Positions 1 through 6,313 of a DNA stretch of 13,375 nucleotides are shown here, one piece after another. The position numbers and the translations under genes are program-made. Location: the NCBI GenBank assembly GCA_021413405.1, contig JAIOQL010000347.1, positions 1 through 13,375 of the forward strand, in the 5' to 3' direction. The stretch comes from Leptospira sp. (GTDB lineage Bacteria > Spirochaetota > Leptospiria > Leptospirales > Leptospiraceae). The notes under the pieces were generated by a model. The model was not told the origin of the DNA. It ran no database searches and saw only the letters and a program-made list of their open reading frames with translations. Every line of letters starts with the position of its first letter. Positions within the stretch are counted from its first letter, which is position 1.

Positions 1-2
1 TC

Positions 3-290
3 CGTTACCAGAAGAAAGACAATAATCTTATTCGAAAGAATTTTAGACCAATGAATACAGACTGGATAGAATTCACAATGCTTGCAGATTATTTAGGAGT
101 TTCGAAAACGGATTTATTCACAATGTTTTTGAAATTGGACATTTCGGATTGGCCCGTAATTCTACGGGAAAATTGGTACGCTGGTGGAGTTCCCCCAACC
201 ATATCCAATATAACTTCCCGGATACACCTCACAAACATGATCCCTATCAGAGTTTTCCGGAAAATCCGTTACAAAACCAGATTCTTATAA
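3..290 (+). CDS. DUF1564-type protein, C-terminal part (5' end outside the window)
   Basis: The reading frame is open from the left edge, so this is the 3' end of a longer gene and the ATG at 51 is probably internal. Sixteen codons before that ATG are open and read like the same protein (RYQKKDNNLIRKNFRP). The pattern of a YQ..N..RKNFRP stretch, then DW.EF..LA.YLGVSKT.LF..FLKLD, then YAGGVP, matches my memory of DUF1564, a family of unknown function expanded in Leptospira. The LGVSKTDLF segment could form a short helix-turn-helix-like structure, which is inference only. No function can be assigned. It ends with TAA and is followed by about 87 bp without a gene before the stop codon of the convergent nitroreductase. 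The family match is from pattern recall. Confidence 0.6.
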   Translation, partial: RYQKKDNNLIRKNFRPMNTDWIEFTMLADYLGVSKTDLFTMFLKLDISDWPVILRENWYAGGVPPTISNITSRIHLTNMIPIRVFRKIRYKTRFL

Positions 291-377
291 ATTTTTCCCC
301 GAATCATTCCTACGATTCACTGTTTTGCATCCAAAATTTTTCCGGATCACAAAATACCTGTGTACAAATTTCAGAAA

Positions 378-1070
378 TTACTGATCATAAAATTTCACAA
401 GGGAAGAAAATTCTTCTCTCGGTGAATGAAATTCATTAAGTCCGGAACCGGGCTTCGGATACCCGAGACTGATGCCGCAAACGACCCTCTCTTCAACCGG
501 AAGACCAAATTCGGAACGGACAACATCAGGAAAAGCGCCTAACGCAGCTTGCGGACATGTCCCAAGTCCGTATGTTCTCGCGAGAAGCATCACCGTCTGC
601 AAAAGACATCCGATATCGAGACCTACATAAAAATTCATTTCAAAATTTGTAGTAATGAATGCAGCCGCAGGCGCACCAAAAAATTCAAAATTCCGGAGCA
701 TGAAAGCCTCCCGGGCAGCCTTGTCTTTTCTGTCGATCCCGGCAACACCATAGACTCTCATTCCTAGATCGAACATACGCCGTTTGACATCTGAGGGATA
801 ATTCTCAAGCCATGGTGAGTCAGGATTCGGTGCCCCGGCCCGGGCCGCAGAAACCAGTTTTTCAGACATACGATCCCGCGCTTCCCCGGTAACAATGTGA
901 ATTCTCCATGGCTGCGAATTTTTCCAGCTCGGAGCACGGAGAGATTCTGCGAAAAGTTCCTGTAGTAGTTCCGACGGAATTTTCCGATCCTCATATTCCC
1001 GGACACTATGCCTTGTACGAACCGCTTCTACGACCGTGTTCGCAACGTTATCTATTAAAATTGATTCCAT
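378..1070 (-). CDS. Nitroreductase family protein (FMN-dependent)
   Basis: A 230-residue protein of the NAD(P)H-dependent nitroreductase fold, which carries FMN and reduces nitroaromatics, quinones or similar electrophiles in the cytoplasm. Visible family signatures: the N-terminal R20-H21-S22-x-R24 FMN-phosphate motif; APSWKNSQPW at 46-55, the usual 'A.S..N.QPW' segment; GLGTCPQAAL at 168-177; and GISLGYP at 199-205. Length is normal for the family. The ATG at 1070 follows a strong Shine-Dalgarno (AGGGGG, 4-5 nt upstream). The gene is divergent from a TetR regulator, and its candidate promoter holds a perfect palindrome in the -35/-10 spacer, so repression by that neighbour is likely. The arrangement recalls nemR and its reductase nemA, although NemA is an unrelated old-yellow-enzyme fold. 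The exact substrate cannot be read from sequence. Confidence 0.92.
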   Translation of the reverse strand: MESILIDNVANTVVEAVRTRHSVREYEDRKIPSELLQELFAESLRAPSWKNSQPWRIHIVTGEARDRMSEKLVSAARAGAPNPDSPWLENYPSDVKRRMFDLGMRVYGVAGIDRKDKAAREAFMLRNFEFFGAPAAAFITTNFEMNFYVGLDIGCLLQTVMLLARTYGLGTCPQAALGAFPDVVRSEFGLPVEERVVCGISLGYPKPGSGLNEFHSPREEFSSLVKFYDQ

Positions 1071-1216
1071 ATTTCCCCCTGCTTTTTTAAATAATCCTTG
1101 GGCGATTCCCCTCCGGGGACCGCGCTTTTCGCTGCAATTCCCTCTGGAATTTTCGCTACAATCGCTATCGCATAGAATTTCGCATGATTCACTAATTTAC
1201 CTTGTAAAATTTCCTA

Positions 1217-1251
1217 AAGCCAACAATCTGACAGAACGTTCTGTCTGTCAA
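1217..1251 (-). promoter_or_regulatory. Candidate nitroreductase promoter
   Basis: On the minus strand a perfect TTGACA -35 element (1251-1246) is followed by a 17-bp spacer and a weak -10, GATTGT (1228-1223). Transcription would start near 1217, leaving a leader of about 147 nt before the nitroreductase ATG. The spacer contains the 16-bp TetR-type palindrome, a classic place for repression. The weak -10 keeps confidence moderate. Confidence 0.45.
1230..1245. promoter_or_regulatory. Perfect 16-bp palindrome, probable TetR operator
   Basis: GACAGAACGTTCTGTC is a perfect inverted repeat. An outer pair, TGACAG (1229-1234) and CTGTCA (1245-1250), widens the dyad. It lies between the divergent nitroreductase and TetR genes, 25 bp upstream of the tetR-type ATG, and in the spacer of the candidate nitroreductase promoter. 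TetR-family dimers bind such dyads, so autorepression plus repression of the reductase is the simplest reading. Confidence 0.75.
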
Positions 1252-1270
1252 TAAAATTTGGAGGTGAGCT

Positions 1271-1861
1271 ATGAGCAAAGTGAGAGAACCCCGTGAAAAT
1301 GTGAGAACTCGGATCATAAACACCGCAGAAAGACTTTTTAGAGAGCAAGGTTTCAGGAACACAGGGATAAACCAGATAGTGACCGAATCAGAAACGGCAA
1401 AAGCGAGCTTTTATCAATATTTTGCCTCAAAAGAAGAGCTGGGCAGAGCCTATCTTGAATTCTATGGGGGAAAACAACTTAGTTTTCTTCGCGGGTTAAC
1501 TGAAAAATACAGGGATCCCGTTTCGCTGACTACTGCATGGGTGAAATATCTGAAAAGAGGGATCAAAAATCAGGTATTGTTCGGCTGTCCAATGGCAAAT
1601 CTTAGGGCCCAAACCGGAGTATCATATCCGGATCTCGACATGGATATACTTACACTTACAAACAAATCAACCGATATTCTGGAAAAATACCTCTCCGGTT
1701 ATGAAAAAGAGACGGGTAAACTGTCCGGTAAAAATCTAAAAGATATCGCACGAAAAATATTCGCATGTTATGAAGGAACTCTTCATATCTGGAGATTGAC
1801 TGGAGATGAAAACGCACTGGATGATTTTCCCGAACTAACAAAGCTACTGATCACTTCCTGA
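1271..1861 (+). CDS. TetR/AcrR-family transcriptional regulator with a NemR-like cysteine
   Basis: A 196-residue TetR-family regulator. Residues about 10-58 form the DNA-binding domain: RTRIINTAERLFREQGF, then TGINQIV and the recognition-helix segment KASFYQYFASKEEL, with the typical F/Y-YQYF.SKEEL ending. The C-terminal ligand domain carries FGCPMANL at 104-111; C106 has the same number as the redox- and electrophile-sensing Cys106 of E. coli NemR and sits in a similar G-C-x-x-x-N/K-L context. A second cysteine is C166. The ATG at 1271 has a strong Shine-Dalgarno (GGAGGTG) 5 nt upstream. It is divergent from a nitroreductase, with a perfect palindrome between, so it probably represses that gene and itself and is released by reactive electrophiles. 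That effector is inference by analogy; the family call is firm. Confidence 0.93.
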   Translation: MSKVREPRENVRTRIINTAERLFREQGFRNTGINQIVTESETAKASFYQYFASKEELGRAYLEFYGGKQLSFLRGLTEKYRDPVSLTTAWVKYLKRGIKNQVLFGCPMANLRAQTGVSYPDLDMDILTLTNKSTDILEKYLSGYEKETGKLSGKNLKDIARKIFACYEGTLHIWRLTGDENALDDFPELTKLLITS

Positions 1862-1904
1862 ATGATCCGGAAAATAATGACGCAATTTTAAAAAGATTTT
1901 CATA

Positions 1905-3170
1905 TTATACTTTTCTTTCACCAACCAGTCGAAACGCATCCTGAATGACTTTATCAAAGGTTTCCCTGCTAATTTGATCAGAAATAAACTCTTCCCGAAA
2001 CCAGGAAACAATGACATTATTTGCATTGCCCAAACCATTCTGTTCGTCTAAAAATGCTGACAACAATGCGATTCCTGAGTTTGCATGCAGATCAATTAGC
2101 TCTGCTAATTTCAAATGCATTTCTTCAGCAATCCCTGCAAATTTTTCATCCGGCAAAATTTTTCTTTGGGCCTCATGCAGTGAATTTGCGGCGGCATTCA
2201 ATTTCTGATAGGTTGTTTTTCCTTCCGGATTTGATTCGGATAACTCCTTAGCAAGAACAACAAGATGAAATCTGAGAATCGCGGAAGGAATTCCTCTATT
2301 GGTCAACAGGCGGGCAAGCCAGACAATTTGATTATCAATCTCAGTTTGAACAAGCTGTGGGAGGGTTGCCAGCCAGCAACTGTCGCTTTTCGCAAATCGC
2401 AGCCCTCTTTCACCAAATCTCAATTTGAGATATGGAAATTCAGCCCATGCTTTCACTCCAGCCCGCAAAGCGGCAGAAATTTCAAGGGGATTAGAAGGCA
2501 TCGGGTGATCTCCTGCTTCAGGGTTCACTGAAGTAATATGATATTGCGCATCAGGATCCTTTATCCCGGATATTGACTGGAATAAACTGTTTAATCCCCG
2601 GAATAGCTGTAACGATGAACGGATAATAACGGATTTTTCTTCATCATCAAACTTTTCGCTGTCAATGATAGAACCGAATTCCTTCCATTTATTTTTTGCA
2701 TCGGATCCATATGCTTTCAAATAATGAGTGACGTCATTTCGCAAAAGACGAATTTCAATTTGATTTTTAATCTGCTCGCTTCCGTTTAGAGAACCTTCCA
2801 TCACATATAGAAAACCAATAATAGAACAAGGATGATCTGCAATCTGAATCAGCATATCTGAAACAATATCAAGGGATAGCGAAATTACTTCGGGGTGCAT
2901 TTGCAGATTTCCTATTGTTCTCAGATCCCTTTCAAGAAAAGGCCATTTGTTCTGATAAGTCTTCATCAGTTTCAAACTTACATTCAGAGAGCTTTGCCTG
3001 ATTTGGTATTCAAGACTGGTCCATATGATTGCAAAAGCCCGCAAATGTGCTGCATACTGAATGACTGAGAAAGTTCCATTCAAGATAGAATCGAAATAAG
3101 GAACCTGATGTATTCTTTCGTGATCGGTTCTGGAATGAGCCTTCAGTTCTTCCATCAGTGAGGATTTCAT
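1905..3170 (-). CDS. Heme-oxygenase-fold protein with an unassigned C-terminal domain
   Basis: A 421-residue protein, about twice the length of a bacterial heme oxygenase. Residues 1-200 align with the family: LKAHSRTDHERIHQVPYF puts H17 at the proximal heme-ligand position (H25 of human HO-1), and GFLYVMEGSLNG at 119-130 matches the distal helix, with G126 and G130 spaced like the HO-1 GxxxG. This form resembles bacteriophytochrome-associated (BphO-type) enzymes, so heme cleavage to biliverdin is possible but unproven. Residues about 225-310 form a helical module rich in aromatic and Arg positions (AWAEFPYLKLRFGERGLRF, then DSCWLATL), and the rest to 421 is also helical; I cannot name it. 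The ATG overlaps the stop of the upstream B12-binding gene by 4 bp (ATGA), indicating coupled translation. No phytochrome gene is in the window, so biliverdin supply to a phytochrome is not supported locally. Confidence 0.78.
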   Translation of the reverse strand: MKSSLMEELKAHSRTDHERIHQVPYFDSILNGTFSVIQYAAHLRAFAIIWTSLEYQIRQSSLNVSLKLMKTYQNKWPFLERDLRTIGNLQMHPEVISLSLDIVSDMLIQIADHPCSIIGFLYVMEGSLNGSEQIKNQIEIRLLRNDVTHYLKAYGSDAKNKWKEFGSIIDSEKFDDEEKSVIIRSSLQLFRGLNSLFQSISGIKDPDAQYHITSVNPEAGDHPMPSNPLEISAALRAGVKAWAEFPYLKLRFGERGLRFAKSDSCWLATLPQLVQTEIDNQIVWLARLLTNRGIPSAILRFHLVVLAKELSESNPEGKTTYQKLNAAANSLHEAQRKILPDEKFAGIAEEMHLKLAELIDLHANSGIALLSAFLDEQNGLGNANNVIVSWFREEFISDQISRETFDKVIQDAFRLVGERKV

Positions 3171-3946
3171 CCCAGGAAGACCAGTAGATTAGAAACGCTC
3201 TGAAAAACTTTCACTCCATTGGTTGGCTGAATTTCTTCAGAATCAAAGTATGCAAATCCTCCTGCCAGGATTTTTATTCTCGCAGTCTCAGAATCATTTT
3301 TCAAAAAATCTACAAGCAAATCAAGGTGCCTGATTTGTGATGGAAGAGCGAGAGAAACACCCAGATACTCTGGTCTCAATTCTCCAAGCTTAGAAGATAA
3401 TTCGTCATTCATCAATGATTGCCGGATAAAATAACTCGGAATTTTTTCAAGCATTAGAATCATTTCAACTATCTGTAGACCAAATATGTGCAAGTTTCCG
3501 GTTGCAGGAGTCAGTACAATTAGAGGATCCGGATTTTGCCGGAAACCCTGGTATTCAGATATGGAATGATGAATAATATCCAGAACCTCGCTGCAAACCC
3601 TGCTATAAAAATGTTCATCTGCTACTTCTACTTTACCGGAAGACCATAATTGGCCAACTTCTCTCATTGTCGGCTGCAACATCCCGAGAGCCAGATCAAG
3701 CGGTCGTAAGTTCAATTCTTGACTGTGCAGAAAAAGTTTACGGAATTCTTCCTTCTCTCTGTTTCTTAATGCAGAACGCAAATCATCATGGAATTCTTTT
3801 ATTCTTTTTCCTTGTCGGATTATTTCATCATTTTCCATTGCACCTGCGTTAAGACATTTTTTGCATATCCCATGACTGATTGAAAAATCATCATAAGGAG
3901 CAATTTCCCTTAAATACTGCTGACAGTAAGAACACCAGTGGATCAA
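3167..3946 (-). CDS. Cobalamin-binding sensor protein, CarH-like photoreceptor module with Cys-rich N-terminus
   Basis: A 259-residue protein, first gene of a two-gene operon. Residues 5-31 carry C5-x2-C8 and HGIC28-x2-C31, a zinc-ribbon-like motif of the kind seen in signalling proteins. Residues about 45-130 match the helical B12-binding cap domain and contain W101-x9-E111-H112, the motif lining the upper face of cobalamin in CarH/LitR light sensors. Residues 140-259 match the Rossmann B12-binding domain: N151-x-H153-x-x-G156 corresponds to (D/E)xHxxG with the lower-ligand His kept and the acidic residue replaced by Asn; SLALPS and AGG follow. There is no MerR-type helix-turn-helix, so signalling would go through a partner, plausibly the coupled heme-oxygenase-fold protein. 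The start is TTG at 3946 behind a GGGGGG ribosome site 12 nt upstream. Domain call firm; light sensing inferred. Confidence 0.85.
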   Translation of the reverse strand: MIHWCSYCQQYLREIAPYDDFSISHGICKKCLNAGAMENDEIIRQGKRIKEFHDDLRSALRNREKEEFRKLFLHSQELNLRPLDLALGMLQPTMREVGQLWSSGKVEVADEHFYSRVCSEVLDIIHHSISEYQGFRQNPDPLIVLTPATGNLHIFGLQIVEMILMLEKIPSYFIRQSLMNDELSSKLGELRPEYLGVSLALPSQIRHLDLLVDFLKNDSETARIKILAGGFAYFDSEEIQPTNGVKVFQSVSNLLVFLG

Positions 3947-4013
3947 AGAATTAAGATTCCCCCCGAAAACAATTTTACCGGATGTGAATTTGCTGATTTT
4001 TGATAAAAACTAA

Positions 4014-4268
4014 TACGAGTTTGCGATTTCAAAGATTTCGATTTTATGCAAAGAAAGCTCAATGCCTTTCGCCTTGAGGATCGGGACAAGATTTCTGGAT
4101 TTGATTTCCCATGATTATATCCTTTGAACTCCCTATAATTGGAAACCCATTTCTCCCGTCGTCAAGATCAAAACAGGACGGATCCTGGAATCTATCGAGA
4201 AAACCCCGTTGCCGGAGAAAAAATTGGGAACAAATCTTTGTGAAAAAAACAGGTATTTCCTTCGCTGA
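4014..4268 (+). pseudogene. Possible decayed gene remnant with an in-frame stop
   Basis: One frame is open from 4014 to 4268 except for a TGA at 4125-4127. The second half reads like ordinary protein (TPYNWKPISPVVKIKTGR, then LESIEKTPLPEKKLG) with C/G-biased third positions, unlike the alternative frames. I recognise no family. It could equally be chance in a spacer. Confidence 0.2.
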
Positions 4269-4328
4269 AATTCAGTAGAGGTAAGTCGTATGAAATGGCG
4301 TTATCCATTCTATAGTAATATATTACCG

Positions 4329-4355
4329 TTGACATTTATTTATTTTCCGTAACGA
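4329..4355 (+). promoter_or_regulatory. Weak candidate promoter for the SH3 lipoprotein gene
   Basis: A perfect TTGACA lies at 4329-4334, about 53 nt upstream of the lipoprotein ATG. The best -10 is poor: TAACGA at a short 15-bp spacing (4350-4355). The -35 match and position are the only support. Confidence 0.2.
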
Positions 4356-4386
4356 TTGGAGAGCTATTACTCTGATAGGACCGGAC

Positions 4387-5793
4387 ATGATAAAAAAAAT
4401 TATTCTTCTCACTTGCATTCTGATGTTTTCATTCAATTGTAAAAAAAAAGCGGGGCTATATAAGGGATTCGTCGTCGGAATCACAGGGGTCGCGATCTAC
4501 AAAGCTCCAGCTGATTTAAAAAACAAAGTTGCAGTGCTTCTCAGGGGAACCGAGTTTGAAGTCCTGCAGGAAAAAATAAAAGACCCGGCCCTCGGTGAAA
4601 AAAGATACTGGTATGAAGTTCGCACGAATGATAAGACAGGATTCCTGAGTTATGATGAAGCGTTGATAAACAGATCCATTTCCGTTTTTGAAGCATCGAA
4701 AGAAAATCTCGCAGGAATTGTAACGGTTCCCGTTCTGAACCTCCGGGAAAAACCGAGCCTCGAATCCGGGATACTCGCGAAACTACCGCAATTCAGTCTC
4801 GTAAATGTTCTGGCGAAAGGAAGCTTCATGGAATATGTAAAGGAAAAGCACGACAGGTGGCTCGAAATTTCCACACCGGAAGGAAAACGGGGTTTTATTT
4901 TTGCCGGATTCGTAAATCTTTATCCGGCAGTTGAAGCACAGGCCGCAATTGAACGGAAAGAAATCAGCCTGAACGGATATTTCCAGATCACCAGACCCGG
5001 TGCAAAGTTCACAGTGTCGCCTGACGGAGACGCTGTGACTTCAGATACCGAAGGGCAATGTGGAAATATGCATCCAGACTTTTTCCCGGCTGAGAAAGAA
5101 TTCGGTGTGGTGACATCAAAATCCTATTTGAACGGAAAAACATTCTATAAAATTGAAATGGTTGAATACCAGGAATTTGATTGTGGTTTGGCTGCCAGTG
5201 GATGGGTGAATTCTGAATATGGAAAATTCTATGATCCTTCCGAATTTTCGGAATATTCGCTTTCAAACCCATCGGCAACCCTTGAAAGATCAGATATATC
5301 GGCGTTAAAATCTGCCGTGGGAAACGATTTCAATGCAATCAGTTCCTCTGCTGAAGCACTGAATGTCTCCGCTCAGAATTCTCAAGGGTTCTATATTGTC
5401 ACTGCAATCAAAGGCTATAAAAATAGCCGGAACGCCGGCAATTATTCGCAGCAACAATTTATATTAAAACGGGAAAATGGAACATCATCCATTGTTTCGT
5501 CTCCAATTCCCGGAGAACTAAAAATTACAGACCTCGATGGGGATGGAATAAAAGAAGTGCTTGCGACGGTTTCTATGAGAAGTTCCGATTCTACAACGAT
5601 TCTTGGATTTGTTGATGGAAAGTATATTACAGTGAAATCAGTATCTTCGGAAGAAGGGAACGGCTCTCATCTGGCTTTGGATTCAAATAATATCATTACC
5701 GAAACCAGCTACTTATATGACGAAGCGAAACAGGAATCTAAAGATATTGTTCTAAAGTATAAGTACAATAAAGGTAAATTGATTAAGTTGTGA
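4387..5793 (+). CDS. Lipoprotein with tandem bacterial SH3-like domains
   Basis: A 468-residue protein with a lysine-led hydrophobic signal (1-17) ending FSFNC, a permissive spirochaete-type lipobox with C18 as the probable lipidated residue. Two SH3b-like domains follow: about 26-98 (YKGFVVGITGVAIYKAP, then WYEVRTNDKTGFLSYDEA) and about 110-178 (VLNLREKPSLESGILAKL, then RWLEISTPEGKRGFIFAGFV). The 'NLR.KPS..S..L..L' pattern is diagnostic. A third SH3-like unit may span 190-285, ending SGWVNSEYG; C225 and C266 there could form a disulphide. The C-terminal part (330-468) has DLDGDGIKE at 382-390, an FG-GAP or dockerin-like calcium-loop pattern. It is probably anchored in a membrane facing periplasm or surface, binding peptidoglycan or protein. 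The ATG has AGGA 6 nt upstream. Transcribed alone, with a hairpin after the stop. Confidence 0.82.
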   Translation: MIKKIILLTCILMFSFNCKKKAGLYKGFVVGITGVAIYKAPADLKNKVAVLLRGTEFEVLQEKIKDPALGEKRYWYEVRTNDKTGFLSYDEALINRSISVFEASKENLAGIVTVPVLNLREKPSLESGILAKLPQFSLVNVLAKGSFMEYVKEKHDRWLEISTPEGKRGFIFAGFVNLYPAVEAQAAIERKEISLNGYFQITRPGAKFTVSPDGDAVTSDTEGQCGNMHPDFFPAEKEFGVVTSKSYLNGKTFYKIEMVEYQEFDCGLAASGWVNSEYGKFYDPSEFSEYSLSNPSATLERSDISALKSAVGNDFNAISSSAEALNVSAQNSQGFYIVTAIKGYKNSRNAGNYSQQQFILKRENGTSSIVSSPIPGELKITDLDGDGIKEVLATVSMRSSDSTTILGFVDGKYITVKSVSSEEGNGSHLALDSNNIITETSYLYDEAKQESKDIVLKYKYNKGKLIKL

Positions 5794-5803
5794 AACGTAA
5801 GAG

Positions 5804-5825
5804 AGGGGACGGGAATCCGTCCCCT
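5804..5825. terminator. Perfect 9-bp hairpin between convergent genes
   Basis: AGGGGACGG (5804-5812), loop GAAT, then CCGTCCCCT (5817-5825). It starts 11 nt after the lipoprotein stop and ends 9 nt before the stop of the convergent small gene, so it could act for both strands. No T-run follows on either strand, so it is not a textbook intrinsic terminator. Confidence 0.55.
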
Positions 5826-5833
5826 GACAGGAA

Positions 5834-6088
5834 CTATTTTCTCTGAAAATATTGCTGAATATTTTCCTTAAGTTCTTCAAATCTGACAAGCCCCCATGCA
5901 ACATTCACTTTTAGTTTCACTGCTGTGTCGCTAAAGTTGTGTTCACCGCTTGCCCTGAATTTTTCAAAAGCACCTTCCAGCAGTTCTTTCTTATGAGAAA
6001 GGTCTACCTTAGTTTTTTCCCAGACTTCTTTGGAAGTCTGAACAGCACCAATACCAGCGTTCAATATATCTTTCAATTTATCGTCCAT
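5834..6088 (-). CDS. Small helical phasin-like protein
   Basis: An 84-residue, probably all-helical, soluble protein. The start MDDKLKDILNAGIGAVQTSK, followed by charged helix and a segment of the type 'F.K..ASGE....D.AVKLK', resembles the small phasin/PhaI-like proteins (often 90-130 residues) that coat polyhydroxyalkanoate granules or act as general helical partners; this copy is short. No signal peptide or membrane segment. The ATG at 6088 has a strong GGGAGGA ribosome site 8 nt upstream and a good sigma-70-type promoter close by, suggesting high expression. It is monocistronic and convergent with the lipoprotein gene. Granule association is inferred from family resemblance only; there is no PHA synthesis gene in the window. 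Confidence 0.6.
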   Translation of the reverse strand: MDDKLKDILNAGIGAVQTSKEVWEKTKVDLSHKKELLEGAFEKFRASGEHNFSDTAVKLKVNVAWGLVRFEELKENIQQYFQRK

Positions 6089-6112
6089 TTTCAGGTCCTC
6101 CCTGACACGCTT

Positions 6113-6142
6113 CTATTATTTTGCGGTGCACCAAAAAGTCAA
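6113..6142 (-). promoter_or_regulatory. Sigma-70-type promoter of the phasin-like gene
   Basis: On the minus strand: TTGACT (6142-6137), 18-bp spacer, TAATAG (6118-6113). Predicted start near 6106, giving a short leader of about 18 nt that holds the GGGAGGA ribosome site. The spacer contains the palindrome GGTGCACC. Confidence 0.55.
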
Positions 6143-6218
6143 GCCTTTTTGTGTATTCTTACCCGAATAAGACATAAATTACCTTATTTTATGCGAAATT
6201 TTTAATCTCCCGGGAAAA

Positions 6219-6238
6219 AAATATCCAACCGGATATTT
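6219..6238. repeat. Perfect 8-bp inverted repeat upstream of the arylesterase promoter
   Basis: AAATATCC, spacer AACC, GGATATTT. It lies 23 bp upstream of the candidate -35 of the arylesterase gene, in the divergent 225-bp gap. Position and symmetry suit a regulator-binding site; no regulator for it is evident here. Confidence 0.35.
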
Positions 6239-6261
6239 CTTGAGCTGTTCCTGAAAAACAT

Positions 6262-6290
6262 TTGAAGTATCACATAAGAATAACTAAGTT
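6262..6290 (+). promoter_or_regulatory. Candidate promoter of the arylesterase-PilZ operon
   Basis: TTGAAG (6262-6267), 17-bp spacer, TAAGTT (6285-6290). Predicted start about 17 nt before the ATG, with GAGG in the leader. Moderate matches to both boxes. Confidence 0.35.
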
Positions 6291-6313
6291 TGGATACCTG
6301 AGGTTTTTCACAT

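Larger units (their letters stand above)
3947..4386. other. 440-bp intergenic region between divergent genes
   Basis: No confident gene. It must hold promoters for the minus-strand B12/heme-oxygenase operon and the plus-strand lipoprotein. I found no strong promoter for the former. On the plus strand there is a protein-like reading frame broken by one TGA (4014-4268) and a 20-codon ORF with a ribosome-site-like leader (4290-4352); both are weak. Confidence 0.6.

Noticed and set aside
149..439. 96-codon plus-strand ORF overlapping the DUF1564-type tail
   Set aside because: It overlaps the better-supported frame, its translation is Ser/Asn/Gln/His-rich with no domain-like pattern, and it runs into the end of the nitroreductase gene.
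1107..1151. Short inverted repeats TCCCC/GGGGA and AATTCC/GGAATT in the nitroreductase leader
   Set aside because: Stems of only 5-6 bp and no riboswitch-like arrangement; expected by chance in a sequence of this size.
1905..3170. Heme oxygenase acting as biliverdin supplier for a bacteriophytochrome
   Set aside because: No phytochrome or histidine kinase gene is in the window; the coupled partner is a B12-binding protein instead.
4111..4278. 55-codon plus-strand ORF in the 440-bp gap
   Set aside because: The translation is not protein-like compared with the overlapping frame, and no ribosome-binding site precedes it.
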